64,000 bases of DNA. Origin: Phoebastria nigripes. Lineage: Eukaryota > Chordata > Aves > Procellariiformes > Diomedeidae. The notes beneath the pieces were generated by a model. The model was not told the DNA's origin and searched no databases. It saw nothing but the letters and a program-made list of their open reading frames with translations. A program made the translations under genes and the position numbers. Below are positions 14,701 through 31,500 of the stretch, piece after piece; the stretch's first letter is position 1; each line of letters opens with the position of its first letter. The stretch covers positions 537,732 through 601,731 of the forward strand of contig JAYKAV010003432.1 in assembly GCA_035582835.1 (NCBI GenBank). Reading direction: 5' to 3'.

Positions 14701-17700
14701 ATCCCTGGCTCCGACCCAAGCCACCCGCAAGCAGCAGCCAGCCCCCGTGGAGCACTGCAGCCCTGCAGATGGAGGATGCTTCGTACCGCGTCCTCCCAAA
14801 AAGGATCTCATGGGGGCAAGAATCACGCCGGCTTTCTGCTCCCCAAGTTTGCATGATGCTACCCCAGCAGTTCAGCTCTGCAGGCACCAGGAGGACGAGT
14901 CAGTTGTTCTTCCACCCCATGGCAGTCCCAGAAAGAAGGTCCTTCATCACCTCAACCGTCATCAGCCACCAATGCTTGTAAAACTCCTGCACTACTATCT
15001 AATTAATTACAGTTGATATACATTGCGAAAACCCCAGAAGGAGATTTTCAGAAATCAATGGAACCATTCACTTTTGGGCACACGCTCCGAGTTCTCCATC
15101 CTGAGGTCTCCAGAACTTCAGTGAGGATGCAGGATGGCAAGCAGCGGCTGGGAAGTGGGCAAGGGCAATCGCAAGTCTTTGTGCTCCGATGTTATTATGA
15201 TGCTCGTAAACACCATTTTGAATGTTTAATGATATTTGGTGTCACAGCTTTCACACCTCAGAGCTCGAACAGTTCTCCTGCATCACAGCAGTAATTACGT
15301 GTCTGATATAGCCTATTACGACTCCTTCCAAGTCGGTGATATTTCACACGCACAGTCATTACTCTTAGTCAGGCACTGACCTTTCTGTACCTTAAGCTCT
15401 CCCATGCCAGTGCTGTCCCATTACGAGTATTTATGATTTTTCTATAAGGGATGTCTCATTTATGATTAAAGCTGCTAGCAAATAGCATCGTTCTCACTCC
15501 AAATTGTCAAAAAGAAAAAAAAGAAAAAAAAAAAAAAGGATCCTTTAGTTGGCCACTTATCCTCAGAGCATCTCTGTCCTCTCCCAGAGCAGGGCAAGTA
15601 AGACTGGAGGGTCTCTCCTCCAGTCCTTGGGAAACATTACCTGGAGTCTCTCCCTTTTTTTTTTTTTTCTTTTCTCCTCCTCTTTTCTTTCTTTTCTTTA
15701 TTTCACCGCTGGAGAAGTTGCGTCCAGCTGCTTTTGCAAACCCTGAGGTCTAACACCAGCACCGGCATGTTTATGGGATAGCTCTTCCAAAACCTTCTCC
15801 CCTCCTCCCTATCCCACTCTTAACTCTAAACAGAAGAGATTTCCCTCGGTTTCTCCCCTTCCTAAATTCAAGGCTATTGAGTGTTTTTTCTTCTGACCCT
15901 TTTTTTAAGACCAGAGCTTTAGTTTTGAGATGGTACCTGCTGCAAAGCCCTGCTGAGCTGCAGCAGAGATCAGCCCCCGCAACTCGCTGCAAACCCCCGA
16001 CCCAGCCTCATTCACCAGGAGACCTAAACCCTTCCCTACATTTAATATAAACACAGCATTCAGCCTTATTTATTGTGCCAGTCTGATTCCTCTCGCATCT
16101 CTGTCGGGGGTTAATCTCTCTTTTAACTCCTACCCGCTCTCTCATTGTATGGTTTTAAATCCTCTTGTAAAGCTTGAAATTTGAAGTGCTATCAAAGGAC
16201 ACCCCCACCGTGCCCGTGCCCCTCCCCGCCTCTATTAGGTTATGGGCAGGGTCAATGCTGCCATTTCTGCTCTTTTCCAGCTCCAGCATTGCACCCCACA
16301 GCAGAAAACAGAGCGGTCATGGCCACACACAACCCCACCGGCACCTATATCTCTGCAAGACACAGATCATCCGTGTTGCTTGTTGGTATAGGCAAGCAGT
16401 GATTTTTACTTTGGCATGTGCTTTTGACAGTGCAATGCAAGACTTGGGTGCACCAACTTCCAACAAAAATGGAAAGCCACTACTAAATAGAGTGACCCGT
16501 CTGCAGTCCAGGTGTTTGAGCATTTAGTGCCAGAAACAGCACGCCGGCAGCGGGGCTGAAAAGGCAAGACACGCTATTTCTATATAACTTACAGTTTAGG
16601 AATCACACAGTAGATGCTGACGCTGGTTTGAACTGCAGACACCAGGGTTTATCCGGTACCCACCGAGCTGCAGGTGAGACCAGCAGCCCAGATACACAGA
16701 AGCTGAACTCATCCACCAAATCACTCCTACATTTCTTAGTTTTTGCAGAAGAAATAAAATATCAACACCACTGCTAGGAGATCCTCACGCTGGGAAGGAG
16801 GAAACTCCAGTCTAACCNACAGGTCACCAGAACACTTGTCTTCCCACCGACATTGCAAGGATCAGTTAAGGTCTGCAGAGCCCTTTCGTGGTCCTGGCAG
16901 GAGAACGTTAAAACGTTCTGCGTTTCCAATTTAGCGGTGTCATACATAGATCTGATCAGGATGGTTTTGTCTGACCACACGCAACAGCTTTGCAGACATC
17001 AGGCATCTGTGAAAGCATCAGCCCAATGGATACACAAGCGAATAAAGAGCATGGCACTTCACCCAGTCCACACACTTCTTGGGAGGCTTTGGCAAGTCCT
17101 TTATTACCCAAGATCTTTTTAACTGTAATATTTGAACATTGCTCTTATTTTGTGGTTATTAGCTGACATGTCATGCCAATTAAGAGGTCCACATATGTGA
17201 TATAATGTTGCTATCATGGCAAGATCCAGATGTGCTAACTGGAAAACACACAGAATATACAGCAAGGGGTTTACAATGCTTTCACCGTTCGATTTATGAT
17301 TTGAGCCAAGACCACCTCACTACTTGCCCCCCATTTTTGAAAGATGTTTGACAGCCTTTGGAGGGCCCATCCTCCCGCCCCATCACCCACAGCAATGCTA
17401 TTCACACCACATACCTCTATCACCTAGTGCTGTTCGATTTTGCATTTTATTAAACATAATGCATGATTTATAAAAAAAAAAAAAGGCATTAAGAAACCTT
17501 ACTTGGACTAGCAAGTCCTGGCCTGTGCCCAGAGTGAACCCAACAGGTAGAAAAAGAAGAGATAGGGGCCAAAGACAGAAAAGCCACACAAATATATTCA
17601 CTTCTATAGCACACTGCAGCGATTTTCCTAATAGATTCAGCATCTGGAGACAACACACTGACCACACCATCAAGCTGAGCTGGCTGAGGATAGCTGGGGA

Positions 17701-19159
17701 GAAGAAAAAATGGGGCTGCAGACATGAAGGGGAACATCTAACCTTTAACTAAAGCCCCCAAAGGCTGGGAACGGGAAGCTGGCATTGCACCGTCACCATG
17801 CAAACTTCAGTCACTTCCATGGAGCTGGCAACAACTGACATATTCATCGAGAGGAACGTGGGTTGGGGCGAGTAGTGAGAAACAACCCCTGCTCATGCGT
17901 GGAAAGCTGCTGGTCAGGCTGACTTCAGCAGAAATAAAAGTTTCAAGGGGAATTTTTGCTGGACTCCAGGCTTCTGCCCAAAGCGATGTCACACAAGGCA
18001 ATTAGAGCCACTGCCGGGATTTGGGCACACAAGGGATCTTTTGTTCCTCTAAGAAAAGGAAGAAGCAATCAGCCAGGGCACCGGCGGCTGTGCTGGCTCT
18101 CCGAGGGATCCTGGATGTTCCCCCAAAGCTTTTACTGCGCTTTCAGGAGTGCAAATGCCTTCTTCAGCACCCAAAGGCGTAAAAGGCACCGACACCCAAT
18201 GCACCTCGCCAGGCAGTATCAGGAGGGTGGAGAGCAAGACCAGTGGAGGAGATGGTTGCATCGCCCTGCAGATAATGTGTGTCCCAAAGCACAAATTGCT
18301 TCGAACCACACAGCCTCAGCTATTAGCAATCACTAAATGATCCATCCTTCCACCACCCCAACACTTGATTCCACCACCGCCAGTAGTGGCACTTGGAGCA
18401 AATTAACTCCATGCTGTGTATTTTGCCTCAAACAATATTGTTTCAATGAACCGAGCATGCTTAGTCTCACACTGGTTACGCAGGGAGTTTCTAAAGAGCT
18501 GGTCACCGGAAAAATAAGAGGCTGTCACATATGAATTTTAATCACTTGCCTTTTTTTAAGCTGTTTTACATGCAAGTGCTGCAAAGCAAGTCTCTGCAAA
18601 GCATCCTCTTTGGGAGAAGCTTTCATTTAAAGGGGAGTTTTAACACATGCCCTCATCATGATAAGCGTTCAGATGCTTTGTGAAATATTTTGTCCCAAAA
18701 AAAGGGATCACATGATGTTATATACCCTCTGCAGACCCTTGCCCAGCCCACCCACAGCTTTTTTTCCTTCCCCCCCGTCCCCTTTTTTTTTTTTCCATTT
18801 TAAATTGGTGTTTCTTGATGACAGGTCAACACTAGACACAGGATCCAACAGAGCTTTACAGCCACCTATGGAGATGCCTCCAGTCCCATCTCATGGACAC
18901 TACCAGCTCGAGGCAGGCAAGAAAGCACAGGACAACTTCACTAACACTCGTACACCAGCAAATGTCTTTAAGGTCTGCCCCAGCACCCTGTCTCTACATG
19001 GCAATGGTACACTAGAAGCCCGGAGAATTAAAAATCTCATTGCCTCCAATTTTTCTCATTTAACAGAGAATCTTAGATTTTGTGCCCTTTTTCCTTGCCA
19101 TCCACTCAATCCCATTCAGGCACCTCCACTGTGTCTTCCCAGTGTGCTCTGGGCCACTA

Positions 19160-19250
19160 ATAAAGCTAAAATATACATATATATATTTATTACGTATGAA
19201 TATTATGCATTTTATCTACTTCATATAATATATATTTTAGATATATGTGT

Positions 19251-19283
<33 letters not shown>

Positions 19284-19350
19284 ATATTTTTTTTGATAGT
19301 GTTTTTAATTCATATGTGTTCTCTTCCGATCTTTTTTTTTTTTAATATAT
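19160..19350 (+). repeat. AT-rich low-complexity block with long T runs
   Basis: ATATATATTT stretches and two long T runs (about 19252-19280 and 19332-19343). The 212-codon open frame ending here is mostly this low-complexity sequence. Confidence 0.9.
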
Positions 19351-20516
19351 ATATGTATGACCTTGCCTTCTGCACTGCAGAAGAGCTATTCAAGGTGATT
19401 TCATGGTTCCTCATTATGTCCTTGCTCTGTTTGTCCTATAAAAACATGACACACCTTGCAGCTTTCCTTATCCAGGTCTTCATGAAAAGGACAAAAAGTT
19501 TACCCTCGGAGGACCGCTGCAACTTGAAACCCTGTAGCAAGGGAGAAGCTGGCACCACCGACCCGCTCACATGCTCACTCCAAGTTTGCACTATTTGCCT
19601 GTGGCCCCAAAAACGTCTCAAGCACCATTTCAGCAATGCTTTTTTTTGAATGGTTTATTACTCCAGTACAGTGTCTGATCTCAAGGAAGCAGTTTAATGC
19701 GAATCAGCTAATCAAGTTCTGCTCTGCCACACAAACTGCATGAATATTATCCCACGGACATATATAAAAGCATGAAAATGAAGACACTGCTCATTGCAAA
19801 ACCTGGAGATGACACTCCACCAAACACCGGACAAGCTCACGCAGCAACGACTGCTCGGTGGCTCCAGCAAGTTATTTACTCAGCACCTTTTTGCTCAGTG
19901 ATATTGCGAATAACATCAGCTGTTTCCAAGCTATCTTCCACAGAGAAAGCTTGTTTTACCTGTTTGATTTTCTTACTCACACTGAGGACACTCTCATTGA
20001 AAGAAAACCAGAGAAATTCAAACAAAATGCACATCTGCATTATTATTCTCGCTTTTCTATGATGTGATTTTCATTTCATTTGTTTTTTAGAAAGAATAAT
20101 TCCTTTTTTTAAAAAATATGTAAGCCTATATATGCATATACATACACAAGCACACACTTATATAGATAAATAAAGAAACAAACCCAGAAGGCTAGCCAGA
20201 GACTGGCTTCCTGCTCTCAGTCACATTGCAAGTTTGACCTTCTGAGGTTGCAGGTCTGAGTTTTATTCCTGGTCTACAGGATACACCAGACATAAGGCAA
20301 TTGTTTAAAAGCCAAGACACTGCAAAAGAAGTGATGGTTTTGCACCAGTTTAGGTTTAACACGCTCACAGACCTCCATCCTGACGGCTGAGCTGCCCAAG
20401 TACCCGTGTCCCACCACGCTCACGTGCACCCCCCATTGCCTAAACCAGAGCTTCAGATAGAAGGCATCTCGCAGAGTCAGTAATTCACTTAAAAAAAAAA
20501 AAAAAAATTTGCTAAA

Positions 20517-20530
20517 NNNNNNNNNNNNNN
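20517..20530. other. Assembly gap (14 N) between A runs
   Basis: N run with poly-A on both sides (about 20490-20507 and 20531-20551). Probably an unresolved A homopolymer, perhaps the tail of a retroposed sequence. Confidence 0.9.
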
Positions 20531-22467
20531 AAAAAAAAAAAAAAAAAAAAAGGCAAAAAGAAGTCCCGTTCAACGCACTACATCCATCACCCATGAGACA
20601 CACCATCCACACGCCCTGCTCAAGCAGCTCCACCACTCTCCCTGCAGCACTGGGGAGGGAAAAGCCTGGATCAAACTGCGGAGAACACAACGTCCACCCA
20701 GAAGCTTTCAGATTTAAAATATAGTGTGCTACGCTTTAAGGCGCATTTCAAATAACCAGGCAGATTCCTATAATCCACGTTACAATCTCCTCTCAGCCCC
20801 ATTTGAATCCCTCGTGTGTACCCAAGCCTGCAATTACCATAATACCAGCTCAAGACAGAAAGCACCAGAGCAGCGCTGAACAGCAAGTGTCTTGTTTAAG
20901 AGCTTTGAAGGTGGTTATTTCCATGTCCCCTTGCAAACAGAGCAGTCCTAACCATCCAGAGACGGCAGTTATCAATTATAGGTGGCTATCAAAGTAGATT
21001 TACTCCGATAAGGAGAAGAGCAGAGTCAAGCATCTCTGGCTAGAGCTGTCAGTTAGCCCACTGCCTCCAAAATACGCAGGGATGTGGGAAACCACCAAGT
21101 CTTCCCTAGCACAGACTTCGGCAGAAAAGCAAGCAGTTGCCTTGTATCTTAGACACCCGCCCAGCAAAATCCATGCATTCTGTCCACGTTGGTCAGCAAA
21201 CCCTGATATCTTCTACAAAGAACTATGCAGCTTGCTTCTCAGCCTGGATTCATGTAACAAGGACACAGTTCTAAGCCTTCCTCTTTCTCTAGACAGCTCC
21301 CCAAATTTCTAAATTCTTCCCAAGGCGGTTTTGCCCAAAGCACAAGCACTTGCAGGAGGTCTGAATTACAGGTTGGAGTCAGCTTGGGTACAACCCATCT
21401 GATCTCCACCCATGGCAGTGCTCCTCCAGAGGCATTTCTGGATTGAACTCTGGCTCATCTTTGATTAGAAATGCATCCTAACTCACCACTTACAGCCGAG
21501 ACACAGCAGAAAACAGGCTGAAACCCTTGGTAAACGGTTCAGTGCTTACTCTTGCTATTAAAAGCCAGGGCTGTATAAAAATCACAGCTAATCCACTCAC
21601 GCACTGTGCGAGTCCAGACAACTATAATAAAATGATCCCCAGTGCAACAACTTTCAGCTTCCTCTCAAATTCTCTTTTAGATCATGGCTTATCTGGTAAG
21701 AACAAAATCCTGCATCTGTCCTCAGCAACACAACACAGAAATAAAGTAAAACTCACACCACATTCATCTGGTGAAGACACTGCTTTGAAGGACCCACAAA
21801 TCTCTCCAGGTATTCACCAGAGTTACCACCTAACTCAAAATCACAGCGTCTCAATGAAGAGGACCAACATTAGCTTCTGAGCTTAGTCTGATTATCTCAC
21901 CAAATTATCTGAAATGCCGTTTCCTCCAAGCTATTAAACATGACATTTGCAGAGTGGTTTGAATTTCTTCCAGGAAACTAATCCAAGCAGCAGCAGGAGA
22001 AGGATCCCCATCTGAATCACAGTTGCACCAAACCNGTGAGTTCCTGGGGACCATAGAGATCCCCATTAGCTCAGCCTGCCTGGCAGTCTCAGCAGCCGAT
22101 AACGGGGTCAAGTCGGTAAGCAGAATTAATTAGAAATACCTGACCTCAAAGAGATTTCAGTGTGAAGCAGTTCTGCACCATGCAAGGGAGGCTGCTGCAG
22201 GAACCAAGTCTTGCATCTCACAGAACAGGGACAGAGCTACAGCACCCGTGGGCGAAGATGGCCACCATGACGGGGAAACACCACACCAACTCAGGGATAT
22301 AGAGGCATGATAGAAGGCACCGTATTCTCAGCAGAGATGAAAATCTGGAAGTTTCACGCTCTTTTCCACAACTTGACTTTAATTACATACTTGCAATATT
22401 TAATTGGATATTTGCCCGCTTTTGATCCAACAGTTCGATCCGACCCTGTTGACTGAGCGCCCACTCA

Positions 22468-24900
<2,433 letters not shown>

Positions 24901-25072
24901 CACAGTACGTGTAGATGTGGTTGGACTCAAGGAACCTGACTTTGAGGTTGTGGAGGACCGCGGGCTCGTGCAGGTAGCTCAGGGCCGTCAGGTCATTCTC
25001 TCCCACCAGGATATCCGGATTGCGCAGGAAAGGCAGCTCACTTCCTTGGAGGTCAATAGGATATTCATAGAG
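24901..25072 (-). CDS. MYO5B: MYO5B exon 3 (start of the motor domain)
   Basis: 172 nt, phase 0 in and phase 1 out, residues 47-103 plus the first base of Gly104. It begins [20 protein letters not shown] and ends [13 protein letters not shown]. The acceptor is CTTCAG and the donor is [26 protein letters not shown] is the strongly conserved entry to the myosin V motor, and [10 protein letters not shown] points to Vb rather than Va. The split Gly codon is completed by exon 4 ([10 protein letters not shown]). The variable segment DLQGSE sits where human Vb has a different hexapeptide, as expected between birds and mammals. Confidence 0.98.
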
Positions 25073-28000
25073 CTGAAGACACACATGAGGAACGTGAGAA
25101 CACAAAAACCAACAGCTCCTTTAACGTTTTATAACTTATCCAAGCATAACTCCATCCTGATACTATAAAATACCTACACATCCTGCTCTAAACTAAATGA
25201 AAGCCCCTTTATGCTAAATGCTATAGGGACCTGGATGATCCTGCTTTCCCACGCTGCCAGGGGACAGGACATCCCCCTGGTAAATGGCTTTGAGCTGGCC
25301 AACAGATGGTCCTGCGGGACACAGATGGTCCACAAGCACCAACCTGAGCATACCCGAGTTGTTTTCAGGCCAGCCTTGGGGCAAACAGCCTTTAGCCAGC
25401 TCTGAGCAGTAACAGGTACCATACAGAAAACCACAGCTCCATCTGATCTAAGCATCTTCATGCTCCTTGAATAGCAGCCTCATTTCAAACTAGACCATAT
25501 TTTCCTCCCATCAGAACGATTTCTCAACTCATTTTTAATTCAAGTAACTTTTATACTCAAAACCTTATACCCTTTCAGGCAGAGAAGGACATGGAGAAGC
25601 ACAGAGTCCCTGCTGCTTCAATATCTGAAGAGCCAGGTTATGCCGTCGAAGCATACGGCTGCCCATATGCTAACTATTTTTGGCTCATCCCCAAATGAAC
25701 AGCAGAGTCACCAACTAAAGAAAAAGTGTATTTTTTTTCCCTTAACAGTGGGGGGCGGGGGGAAAATAGTTGCCTGCGATGTTGCTTCCCACAGGGTGTC
25801 TCAGGAGGGGGTCCTGATGCTCAGCTGCCAGCAGAAGGAAGGAATCACAGTTTGCAAGCAGAAGGGAACCACAACCATTAGATTGGCACTAGATCGCAAA
25901 CAGCACAATAAAAGCCGACCCAAGTGCTCAAAGACAGGCTCACACAGCAGATCCGACAACCTCAGGCTTGTTTTATACTCCAGTTCCATGTTGCCAATGC
26001 CAATTTTCAAGAGTGTGCACTCAATCTCACATCTTAATGGCAAACACACCAGGGATCCCTTGTGATATTTAAAAACCAGCTCTTCATTCAGGAGGAGTAC
26101 TCTTGCATACAGAGTACAGCCAGAAACCACAAAATCCATGAAAATTCACTTAAAGCACAAGGACAAAAGAGAAGCACTAAACAGTTGGGTAATGCATGTT
26201 GGCTGTCAGGAACAAAAGGCTTTCAACAGCTTCAAAACCCCCTGAAGATATGTATGCTCGGTATCTCCATCCGATGCACACGTGCGCTGTTCCCCTTTGC
26301 TAAAGCTTTTCAGCCCAACGTGACTTGGGTCCAGGCAGGGTTTCATACAGAAGACCATCAAACCGGGGTCTCTGGGAGCACCCGCAGTAAGCAGCGGACT
26401 CTTGCACAACCCCAAAATGACATGTTCCTGTGTTTCACCATGACAGTGACATGCTTATTAAGCTACCGTCTACAACACCTAGTAATCCTTTAATCTCCTT
26501 GTACTTTAATGTTGCTAGCCCCAAACTCAGCTGTACAAAAAGGCTAGACCTTGCAGGACTTCTTAGCCCCTTTGGTTTCTAGGGAAATACACAGATTAAA
26601 GAGCAAAAAAGTTACATTTCTTTCCCCCCCTGCCCGCAAGTACTAAAACTGCTGAAGATCTCAACCAGAAAAGAAGAATGGAGTTTGCAGCACTCAGCAA
26701 TACCTGCAACAAGGGGCATCCCCACCTGGCATCAGATGCCACTAAGGGGCAGGGACAAGCAGCTGCTTGGAACGGCAGGAACGCACCCAACGTGAGCATC
26801 ATGCTTGCATCATGAGCATGAAACATCAGGTCATTAGAGAAAAGATACGTTCAAAGGATGATAGATATGACTTGAAATAGAGAACAATGGATGCAGAATG
26901 GTGAATCCAGGAGGTCCAACCACAGGGCTACTGGGCAGGGAGCCCACCAAGAAGCNAGGGGCAGCGACTCATGGTCCTACAAGAACATGCCTGGTGCTTC
27001 CAAGGGACAGTGAGGTGGCATCTATGCATCTCCTCATCCAGATGTATCACCACAGAGGGAAAAGGCATCTCCAAGAGTAGCATCATCTGTCCTTCAACCC
27101 CCTCAGAAAGCTGCCCTATGCAGGAAGAGCAAACTGGGCAGGACAAACAAGCGCAGCCAGGGCTGACCCTGGCAGAGNCAACAGCACCATGCACTGGGTG
27201 CAGATTTCAACGTGAATGACTTTCTTTGCAAACCTGGCACATTCACATACTGCAAACGGCCCCCGCTTGCACTGCTCTGAAAGAATTGTTTTGATGAACA
27301 GCCTAATCAAGCATGTCTCATTCCTGTTCTCCATCTTCCCATTAAGTAATAGGGTGAAAACATTCCCCACAGTATGGAAATGGTCAGCTGGCAGGGGACG
27401 TGAATTTCCCACCCTCCTCAGAGCATTTTCAACTTGGAGAAAGTGGCCTCTAGTAACTCCTTTAAGCAATAGAGCAGATCACCCTCTAGATAATTAAGGA
27501 AACCTACCTGCTCAGTGAAGAAAGCTGGTTTAGGTAGAATTCTTCATGAAAAATATATTTATTCTTCCTGCTACAGCAGGCACTACACATGGGAAATATG
27601 GGAAATGCACCTCATGGCGGGTACATAGCACGGCTGCTCCCTTCCCATAAACCATCCAAATTTTGCAGCTGATGCAAACGCCACGGTTAACTTCATCTGC
27701 AATCCCCTGCTGTTACCCGATGTCCCACTCCATGAGTTTTTTGTGCGGGACAGAAAGCAGCTGCTCTTCCCCAGCCTCCGTCCTGCTTTGGGAATGATTT
27801 ATCGCCAGCTGCACACACACCATGAGCCCGGGCTGTTCGTGCGCTTGAAAGCAGCACTTGCTAAAAAACATCTACATTTAAATGAGTTACTCATTTTTGT
27901 CTTTTAGAGCTTTTTTTTTTTTAAAAAAATGGAGGGAAAAAAAAGGGGTTTACATAAGATTACACTTAAAGAGAAAAACTAAGGCACGGAGAAAGCTGTT

Positions 28001-28399
28001 GCACAGCAGTCACTTCTGCGCTCTATGTAATTTTTCCATCGGTACCCAAGTTTGAGCAGATGCCACCAGCCGNGCTCTTTCCAATTTGTTCAGCAGTAAA
28101 AACCATAAACTGATATTTCTAACATACTGCTGCTATAAAAAAAAAACCTCATTCTGATATCACAGACTATTACAACTTTGCCAGAGGATGAAAAGAGATG
28201 AGAGGGTCAAGGGCTTTTCTCGCAACCTACTTTAACACAAGTGTCTGGGGAGGGAGCGGGCAGGGAAAAGCTGGAAGCACTAAGGCAATAAAACACATTT
28301 AAAAATAATTCCTAAAAAATATGAGATGGCTCAGGCTTCTTCACACATTAATTCGAAACTTTAAATTACTGAAAAGAATAATGACTTTCAAAAGCTTAC
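25073..28399. other. MYO5B intron 2
   Basis: Ordinary intronic sequence with short A and T tracts around 27905-27950. No gene, RNA gene or mobile element recognised. Confidence 0.8.
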
Positions 28400-28510
28400 A
28401 GTTTCATCTTCAAGTTTCAGATGGAGGCTTTTATCTCCCTCTTTGTAATCCTTGATAATTTCTGCCGACCTCCAAACTTCATCAGGGTCAGGAATCCAAA
28501 CCCTAGTGTA
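28400..28510 (-). CDS. MYO5B: MYO5B exon 2 (N-terminal SH3-like region)
   Basis: 111 nt, phase 0 to 0, 37 residues (10-46) that start [13 protein letters not shown] and end KLEDET. The acceptor is a pyrimidine tract ending CTCTCCAG and the donor is [21 protein letters not shown] plus KDYKEGD is diagnostic of the class V myosin N terminus, which folds into the small SH3-like beta barrel in front of the motor. Spliced to exon 3 the sequence reads DET-LYEYPID. It is too short for an open-frame search and was found by reading the reverse strand. Confidence 0.97.
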
Positions 28511-31500
28511 CTGGAGAGGGGGGGGAAGAAAGAAAAAGCTTAAACACAAGGAAACCTCAGGAAATTAAATCAGAAATAAATTAATTCACCATGGATACAC
28601 TCCCACACTCATTGTAAAGTCAGTGCAGCTAAACCATTTATTTCAGTCCAAAAAAAATATTCTAATTTTAGGGTTTGGGGTAAATTATAGACCAGAATTC
28701 TGATTTTCAATCAGACTTTCAATCAGGCTTCTCCTGGACGAGGTGTACACTGGCTTGTTACCAATCTAACGAAGCAGTGTACAGACTCAAGGTAAATGTG
28801 AAATTTAATTTCCCTGGGAAAAAAANCAGCCTTCTAAAAGCTTTTATGAAATAAAGCAATTCCCCCCCAGCAGACCATACACCAAAGCATATTTCTTTTG
28901 CACAAAACACCAATAGGTTGCTCCCCACAGAGCAAGCCCTAACCCAAACCCACCACCACGGAGCCAAGCAGGCAATAGAAGACACCAAAGCCACCTTCTT
29001 TGGTTGGAAGTGAACCTGCAAACAGGCTTCAAGGCTCCAGAAAAACGTTTAGATGCAACATTTAACCTTTTTAGCATCTCCAAAGTTTGGGCCACCCTTA
29101 TGCCTCCGAGAGGAAATCCCAAAGGTGGACCCGTACAGCCCAGTCAAAGTGTCCATCAAGGGACAAAATCCAAGAGCGAGCAGCACCGCTCACGCATAAT
29201 GAGATTATGGCGTTACTCGGAGCCACAACACCTCCTGCTAATGAGATTTAATTTGCTTTTATAATGCAGAGATAAATATTCTGCCCAGGTTGCGTAAAAG
29301 CATCCCCCGTGCTGAGCAAGTAACTGTTGCCGTGCTGAGACCTCCAGTACTTGCTCTCAGGAGTTGGGACAAATGCACTGCAGACCCGGCAGTAATGCTG
29401 CAACCTCCANGCATGGGTTTCCCTCACCCTCTACATCCACTTTTCTTTTTGCCAGAGCAGGCACCAGTTTCCCTGCTCATGGGGCTGCCCAGGACAAGGG
29501 TCCTGAGAACAAGGAACCCAAAATCGCTCCATCTCTGCAGGGAGTCACCTTAAGTTAGGCTTTTGTTGCTGCACGTGGACCCATAAAGCCAGCCTGATGC
29601 TGGACTCAGCCAGCTAGCACAGAGTCAACAGGAACCCTTCAACAATCACTTATTCATTGGCATTTTGGGGGGCATGCCCCCCCCCCCCATTCTTCCTGTT
29701 GATTGAAATAAGATCTATATAAACTTATTCTTACACAAAACACAAGGGGTTGGGGGAAACCACAGCAAATCCAAGCGACACCAGCACCACGGCACCAAAG
29801 ACGGCTTTGTCCCTCATCTTAAAACCAAAACCCTGGCACACAACAGCCAAATACCGCTNGGAGTGACCCAAGAGTTAAAGCAGCAGCAGCCATCTAGCAG
29901 CTCTGCAGCTGAAGAGCAATAGATTTTTATANGTATCATGTGTAATTATCTTTAGAGTTGCTCAATAGCTACAGCAGCGGGAACCCTTGGATGTTAATGG
30001 AGCTAAACAAATATATTGCCAGAACAGCAGTTTTATCAGGGAAGGGGAAAAAAAAAATAAAATAAATAAATAGACTTTTCTCAGCACACCACCTCTAGCA
30101 CCCACAAGCCTTCAGTGCTTTCCCTGCCACGAGGAAGGGAGGCTGCCACGGGGAAGGGGCCAGTTCAGGACCCCCAGGCCAATCTCCCCTCTCCCCTCCA
30201 GCAAGCAGCATTGCATGAGATGCAACATCCCTCCCAGCGTGGCCAGGAGCCCCGTCTTTGGTCAGACCATGAAATAAGGAGTAGGTGCAGCTGGCAATGC
30301 ATCACTTGGCTTTCCTCACCCCCTGCACCTCGCCCCAGTTTCTCCAGGCATTGACATTATGGGAAGGGCTTTATGGACCATTGCTGCAGCTTTCACCCCT
30401 CCTGCAAAATGCCTTGCCTGCCCTTTCATCCCCACCACCGCAGTTTCATCCAGCGCCAGCTCTCTCCTGGCAGAGGAGAGATCAAACATGTTCTAGAAAT
30501 GCCCAAAACAGCCGGGGATCAGGATGTACCCAGATCAAGGCAGCCTCAAAAACAAGACGCTGCTGGTCTTGGCTGGAGTCCTGCAAATTCTCCACCTGTG
30601 CACAGGGCTGGGCTGAGCCACGGACCTGCCTGGACAGACGGATGCAGAGAGGGGCACATTGACCCCAAAGCAACCCAAAAAACCATGGTGGTGCTTGCGC
30701 ACGCTTTGGTGGATGAAATTTGGGTCCACCTCCAGCAGCAGTAAGAGGTCACGTCGGCCCCTCTCAGCAATTCATCGCCAATCATGGCCAGGAGCCATGC
30801 AAGACCCAGGTGAGATGTGGGAACCACTGGCAGAGGGTAGCAGCTCTCAGCATCCACCACTCAGGGATGGACTTACAACCTGGTGGTGGAAGACTTCACA
30901 TCCCATCAGCCACCCTGACCACAAAACTACAGAATTTTAATAAAAAAACTGATTTTCCAAGACTCTGTGTATACACACATGTGCAAGGGATCACGCAGTA
31001 CAGAAGGCAATAAGACATAGGTGTTTGCAAGGTCTCAAGAGCCCTGGGGGTAACTCGTTCGCCAGCTAGGAGATCCCGATGCAATCACTGCTCCAGCACA
31101 AGCACTCCCCGCACCAAGTGCTTCCCATCCTGCTAAATAGCTGTGGGCTGTTAGAATAGGCTGTTATGAATGCATTTCCCCAAGCATCTATAATGCCGTC
31201 CTCTCGTGCGTGCACACACACGCGTCCAAAAAGCGGACCACCATTTTTTTTATCTTGTGCATTTTCACCATCCTCCCCTCCTTGCTGTGCTCCAGCAGAG
31301 ATGCAAGTGCTCAGCCCTCCAGGCAGGGCAGGCTGCTACACAAACCTGCATCCAACCCTTCCCTTTCACCCATAAATCCCAAGTATGTCAAACCGTACAG
31401 CGCTGAAATAAAAGCACTTTGTCATTCTTAGATCTTTACAAGGCGAGCTTTAATTAAAACCCACCGAGGCTTGGAGGCAGCCCACGGTGGGGGCATGCTG

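Noticed and set aside
18658..19296. Plus-strand open frame of 212 codons, the longest in the window
   Set aside because: Its end is poly-Phe and Tyr/Ile from AT and T runs, with no domain, no splice context and no protein-like pattern.
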